A DNA stretch of 64,000 bases, taken from contig NW_002060956.1 of assembly GCF_000150275.1 (NCBI RefSeq), positions 1,263,207-1,327,206 on the forward strand, in the 5' to 3' direction. Origin of the DNA: Trichoplax adhaerens. Lineage: Eukaryota; Placozoa; Uniplacotomia; Trichoplacea; Trichoplacidae. This document shows, one piece after another, positions 59,459 to 64,000 of the stretch. The notes under the pieces are model-generated. The model saw nothing but the letters and a program-made list of their open reading frames with translations. It did not search any database and was not told the DNA's origin. Each line of letters starts with the position of its first letter. Positions within the stretch are counted from its first letter, which is position 1. The position numbers and the translations under genes were made by a program.

Positions 59459-61642
59459 TCAATTGGGATGAATATTTAATTGTTCATATCGCTTCTTCGC
59501 TTTTTTACTATAGTAAAGATCAAATATATTTTTTGATTGTTGTGATTGATTAATAGCATTTTTATAGTAATTACTAGCAGTTACTTTATCGATATCAGTA
59601 CCATAACCATACTGATGCATGATGCCTAAATGATAGAGTTGTGCCGGTCTTGCAGTCTCTAGAATTTGCTGATAGAAATTACAAGCTTGCTTAAAATAGA
59701 TTTTAGCTAATTCTTGATCATAAAAATCAATATTTTGATTATTTCTGTATAATTTACCCAGGCGATAATTTGCGTAGCCCTGCACACAACTAGTGGAAGC
59801 TGCTGCAAATTTATATAATTGTACAGCATTAGTTAAACGATCATTAATATCAGCTTTCCCCTTTTCGATTAGTTTAGCTAAACAACAACATGACTGTAAA
59901 TTGCCTAGACGTGCAGCTTGAGCATAGCATTGAAGCGATGTTTGATAGTTGACTTCAACGCCTAGGCCATGTTCATACATATAACCAAGCATATCGTATG
60001 CTTCAGAACGATTATCCTTGCCAGTAATAGCAAAATCATAATCATTTGCGGTAGCACTTAGTAAACAATATAAATAAGCCCGATGGAAATCTTGTTTAAC
60101 TCCGCCCCAACCGTGAAAGTAGTAAAATGTTATATAAGATAATGTAGCCGCATAACCGTACTGCAAGGAACGGATAAAATAGTACGAACTTTTAATTAAA
60201 TTTTCTTGATAATGAGTATAGTACAACCCCATTAAAAATTGTGACAAGTGATGGCCATGTTCAGCTGCTGAGCAGCGATAGTTGATAATAATCATTTCAC
60301 ACTCTTCTTGATCAAGACTGATTCCGGTAGTATAGCCTTGGGAATACATTTCAGCGATATTATAGTAGCCGCTTGGATTACCCAATGCTGCCGCTTTATT
60401 AAAATATAATAGTGCTTTCTTGTTATCTACTTCTATGTTGGTAATATTAAGAAAAAGAGTTAAAAATCCCAGTTGATTATATGTGTCTGCTAATTGATGT
60501 TGAGTTAATTGATTGGATCGATTTCCATGATTAATAGTTTCAAGCAATTGTGAATGCAATCGGTGGATAGCTTCACGCCATAATGGCCAAATATCATAGC
60601 CTATACTAAGCTGATGATAAGCATCAGTGTAACCTTTACCGGTAGCAGCAGCTTTCACATACATCTTGACCTTTAATTCAATCAATTGTATATTATCAAT
60701 CACCTTAACATAGCGATGCGATAAATTGCTATTATCGGTCAAAGTTAGTAAGGACGATGTTGTAGCTGCTATATTAGAATGCCCACCAAGGCAAGAAAAA
60801 TTATACAAATTATTTGCACAATCATCGCTTGATTGTGGCATACTGTGATCACCAATTGTTTCAACGCTTGCAGTTTCAGTCATAGTTGCAGCTGATTGCA
60901 GTATTTCTGGCGACGGACATTTTGTTACCACTTGCGTGGGGCGTTTAGTGCAATAATCATTACGGCTTGATAAACGATGGCATCGCTTTTGACTAGAATA
61001 TAACTGATATAGCATAAATTGAGCTCCAGGATGATTTTTATTGACTGCGCTTCGATAACATTTAAACGCTTTATTGGCATCCATACCAATTGAACTAAGG
61101 CCATAGTGATAAATATAACCTAATTGATAGTATGCATGTGGATTATCGTTTTCTTTAACCTGTTGTTTATAGATATCGATAGCTTTATCGTAGATCCATT
61201 TAACAAAATCATTAGAGACAAATTGATCGATAATCCTACCGATGTCTTGATTAACTTGAAGTTGATGATAATGACTATCTTGACTATGATTTAAATGAAG
61301 AAATTGCAATGTTGGATCATTATCATTTTGAACTGATTGTAAACTATGTGGAAAACAGCTATCAATATGAGGATTACTTAAGAAAAGTTCGATTAGCTGT
61401 TCCAAAGGTAAATTATTTCCATTGGCTAATTGGAATAGTTTACTTAGAGCTTCATGAATTGAGCTATCAATTTGACCATGGCGAACCTCTCTCAACCATC
61501 TTAATTGAAAAGCTAACGGATGGCTGCCTTGATTAGGTTGTCCGATATAAATATCTACGAATAACTCTTGTTGAGATGATATTCTTGGCGATAATACTGG
61601 AATATCATTAAATTGATTATAACGGCAGCGGATTAGTCTCAT
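59459..61642 (-). CDS. Sel1-like repeat protein D with DUF2610-like N-terminus, intronless
   Basis: A single exon of 727 residues from ATG (61642) to TGA, with no usable donor near its end. Residues about 1-90 (MRLIRCRYNQ... then IYIGQP, HPLAFQLRWL, NNLPLEQLI) resemble my recollection of DUF2610, a small bacterial domain known from Rickettsiales and relatives and often found with TPR or Sel1 repeats. From about 165 to 715 the protein is Sel1-like repeats, paralogous to genes A, B and C (HAYYQLGYIYHYG...KAFKCYRSA). A Thr/Ser/Asn-rich insert sits at about 230-305. The protein stops at the point where A, B and C continue into linker and coiled coil. It could be the ancestral form or a tail-loss paralogue. 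Function unknown. Confidence 0.85.
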   Translation of the reverse strand: MRLIRCRYNQFNDIPVLSPRISSQQELFVDIYIGQPNQGSHPLAFQLRWLREVRHGQIDSSIHEALSKLFQLANGNNLPLEQLIELFLSNPHIDSCFPHSLQSVQNDNDPTLQFLHLNHSQDSHYHQLQVNQDIGRIIDQFVSNDFVKWIYDKAIDIYKQQVKENDNPHAYYQLGYIYHYGLSSIGMDANKAFKCYRSAVNKNHPGAQFMLYQLYSSQKRCHRLSSRNDYCTKRPTQVVTKCPSPEILQSAATMTETASVETIGDHSMPQSSDDCANNLYNFSCLGGHSNIAATTSSLLTLTDNSNLSHRYVKVIDNIQLIELKVKMYVKAAATGKGYTDAYHQLSIGYDIWPLWREAIHRLHSQLLETINHGNRSNQLTQHQLADTYNQLGFLTLFLNITNIEVDNKKALLYFNKAAALGNPSGYYNIAEMYSQGYTTGISLDQEECEMIIINYRCSAAEHGHHLSQFLMGLYYTHYQENLIKSSYYFIRSLQYGYAATLSYITFYYFHGWGGVKQDFHRAYLYCLLSATANDYDFAITGKDNRSEAYDMLGYMYEHGLGVEVNYQTSLQCYAQAARLGNLQSCCCLAKLIEKGKADINDRLTNAVQLYKFAAASTSCVQGYANYRLGKLYRNNQNIDFYDQELAKIYFKQACNFYQQILETARPAQLYHLGIMHQYGYGTDIDKVTASNYYKNAINQSQQSKNIFDLYYSKKAKKRYEQLNIHPN

Positions 61643-64000
61643 CTCGAATATGCCATTAATTAATATCGATCCATCAGATTAGAAAGTATACAAGATGGGT
61701 ATCATAAACGCAATTAATGCGACATAGAAAAGAAGTAGTTGTTAAATTACTTATGATTATTTGCCGCATAAAAAACTTGAATAGTAGTCGGTGAATTCTG
61801 TCGAATGATAATTACCTCCCTTATCTTCTCCAACTTAGGTATAACAACAGCTTTGACTAATTATTTAATATTATTTCCAATATTTTTAAGTGAAATCCTC
61901 TTTCTTTTAATCAACAGTGAATCCACTTCTTTCGTTCTTGGTAGAGAATAAAATCTCTCCTTCTAACCAGAATAAATAATAATTTAGTTGCCCAAAGATG
62001 TAGTTATTCTTTACTTTGATTCTATTTCCTTTTATGTTGTTAGTAAGTAACTTCTTTCTTCTCTTTTGCTGATATCAAACTTCATGTAGCGAGATACGGT
62101 AGTCCATTACAAATTGACTTTATCTATTTGCTTGGGATTGAGCATTAAGCGTTAATGTAATCTAAAACGGTATCCATTACCATGTTAACAAAGATCGATC
62201 ATTGCATCAATGATTGGAGTTAAATGTTTAAAATTGGTGCACGATAATGATTCATTAATACTGAAGAAAGATATCAGAGTCAAAATTGTCCTAAGGCTTA
62301 GTTACGATGGCGATTATTATTTTATAATGCCACTTGCATCGATCCAAATACTGTTGTAAACTACAGATTGAAAGAGCAGCAAAAAATAACTCGAGTTTAT
62401 TGTAAAGATACAGTATCAAGCCTTCAATATATTTTACAATTTAATATATAGGCCAGTATGCAGTACAGTAGTCGTAGTTCAAACAAATAGTAAGTTAGAA
62501 TATGGAAAGATAGGGCAGAGAATGGGTGGGGAAGAATTTATTATACAGTGGTATAAAAATTAAATTACTTAAATAAAGACTCATCAAAAGACGATCATTC
62601 AAGAAATTAAAGATGTAGAGGAATAATAAAGATAGCACCGCTGCGATGACGAAAAAGATCTATTTATTATATATTATTAATAATGATCAAAGTTGACAAA
62701 GATTGATTTTCTTTTCATATTTAAATGAGGCTAAAGAAAGAATAAAATCTTCTTTAGTAAAATCTAACCAGACCGAAGTCAAGAAGGGGGTTTATTCTTT
62801 TTTGACGTAGTACATATTTGTTATTGTAATAGGGTAGGCAAAGATAGAACAAAAAGAAAAAATAAATTTAATGACATTCCAAAAAACAGGGAACGATCAT
62901 ATCTTTAAATTGATTTTTCTATCAATAAATATTACACGTAGAATTACAGTAATATCCATTTCCGTCATATTTAATCTTAATGTAATGGACTATCGTTACT
63001 AAAGCGATGATTACTGACTAAGCCGTAGCCAATGGTTTAACATAGAATAGTCTACGGCCCCGCCGACTAACTTATCATAAAAGATACCGCAGTGATAGGA
63101 GATCGGACGAAGATGATAGTACAGTATATCAAATACGGTAGATAGCCATTTCCTGGCATAACAAGACAACTAGGACTTATTTAACCTGTGCTGGTAGTAT
63201 TTCATTGACAATTTCTTCTATTGTGGATATTATTTCCTTGGTCGACTAAGACAATAATGAAAATGCTAATTTCTAGATTATGTAGTGAAGAGTGTAGCCA
63301 TAGCCGGTGATGTCTTACGTCTATGCATTCTTTCTATTCAGTCGTTATATTATTAAATATCAAAGCTTCCAGACAGAAAACATGCCAAAGGAATTTATCT
63401 ATTGTATTATTTTTTAAAAGACCAAAGCGATCAATACTATGCCATATATTAACCCTAATCCTTATTAACGTGCAAGATATCCTGTCAAAATTGAACATTT
63501 TAAATCGCATATCTTTATTTTATAAAGACCACTTCACAGTAATTATTTATAATAACTGCCGATATTATGCCTCTAGCCATGCTATTGACATGATCATAAA
63601 TTTTTATCTTTGCTTTAGGATCAAAATACTGTAGTAGAAGATCATTTACTATCTACAAGTTATAATACACGGGCATCATAATATTTGTGTATTGATTGCA
63701 TTAGATAGCATTTGAGAACTTGCAAATCTTTCGTAGCTTTGTGCACCATCATGTACTACTCTGATATAGGTCAGCTAACTTAAGGGCAAGTCTAGAGTTC
63801 ACAGATATCTTGGCCATGACGCCGTTCGCCGGTCTAATGTCTGTCCAGTATTTACTGTCATATAGAGAATACAGTAATTGTCTACCCACCGCTATCCTTA
63901 CCGATCAGCATAGTAAATTTCATACAGTTCTATCGGTTGTCGATACTGTAGTAAGTAATAGAAGGAAGAATTTTTGAAATAAGGTAGACGCAAAAGCTCT
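61643..64000. other. Upstream flank of gene D; no gene recognised
   Basis: 2.4 kb of AT-rich sequence that should contain the gene D promoter. The frame at 63323-63634 (103 codons, ATG) is Ile/Leu-rich with no recognised motif and is probably chance. A GTACAGTA word occurs near 62463. Confidence 0.45.

Noticed and set aside
63323-63634. 103-codon ATG open frame near the window end
   Set aside because: Ile/Leu-rich with no recognised domain and no splice context; probably chance.

Overview
The window looks like nuclear DNA of an early-branching animal. It is AT-rich and nearly every conserved gene is split by GT-AG introns. It carries metazoan gene types: a Gq-class G-protein alpha subunit, a coronin, KIF-binding protein, and a PRUNE protein fused to a BNIP-2/Cdc42GAP-homology (BCH) domain. 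Base composition, mostly short introns and this gene content would fit a placozoan such as Trichoplax. That placement is inference; no marker here fixes the species.

Layout. From 0 to 24 kb there are three plus-strand paralogous genes for large Sel1-like-repeat (SLR) proteins (A 323-5462, B 9664-13710, C 20141-23429). Each has one giant exon holding all the repeats, followed by small exons that add a coiled-coil tail. The DNA between and inside them is a patchwork of old, diverged 2-6-copy tandem repeats with periods of about 95-390 bp. From 24.5 to 31 kb a minus-strand gene encodes a PRUNE2-like protein: DHH phosphoesterase, DHHA2, a very long acidic Ser/Thr-rich exon, then the BCH domain. 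From 31 to 36.6 kb lies a gene desert with a 166-bp tandem repeat. A coronin gene (36628-40277, +) is followed tail-to-tail by a 16-exon KIFBP gene (46509-41612, -). Divergent from KIFBP is a complete seven-exon Gq-alpha gene (48334-56631, +). A fourth SLR gene (D, 61642-59459, -) is intronless and lacks the coiled-coil tail. The last 2.4 kb holds nothing I recognise.

I read the splice structures by hand from the frames, GT/AG sites, phase consistency and recall of the protein families. All phases close for A, B, C, coronin, KIFBP (613 residues) and Gq-alpha (353 residues). The PRUNE2-like gene closes for 1317 residues but its first coding exon was not found.

The most interesting points are these. 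(1) The SLR family shares one architecture and one intron phase. Its intronless member D begins with a segment resembling bacterial DUF2610, which suggests a bacterial gene that entered the animal genome and later gained eukaryotic tail exons. (2) The DHH-DHHA2-BCH fusion is present in what appears to be a very early animal, and its catalytic motif reads DHH where human PRUNE1 reads DHR. (3) The perfect palindrome TACAGTACTGTA and its relatives cluster around the divergent KIFBP/Gq-alpha promoter region, in Gq-alpha intron 1 and upstream of coronin, and are sparse in the SLR region.
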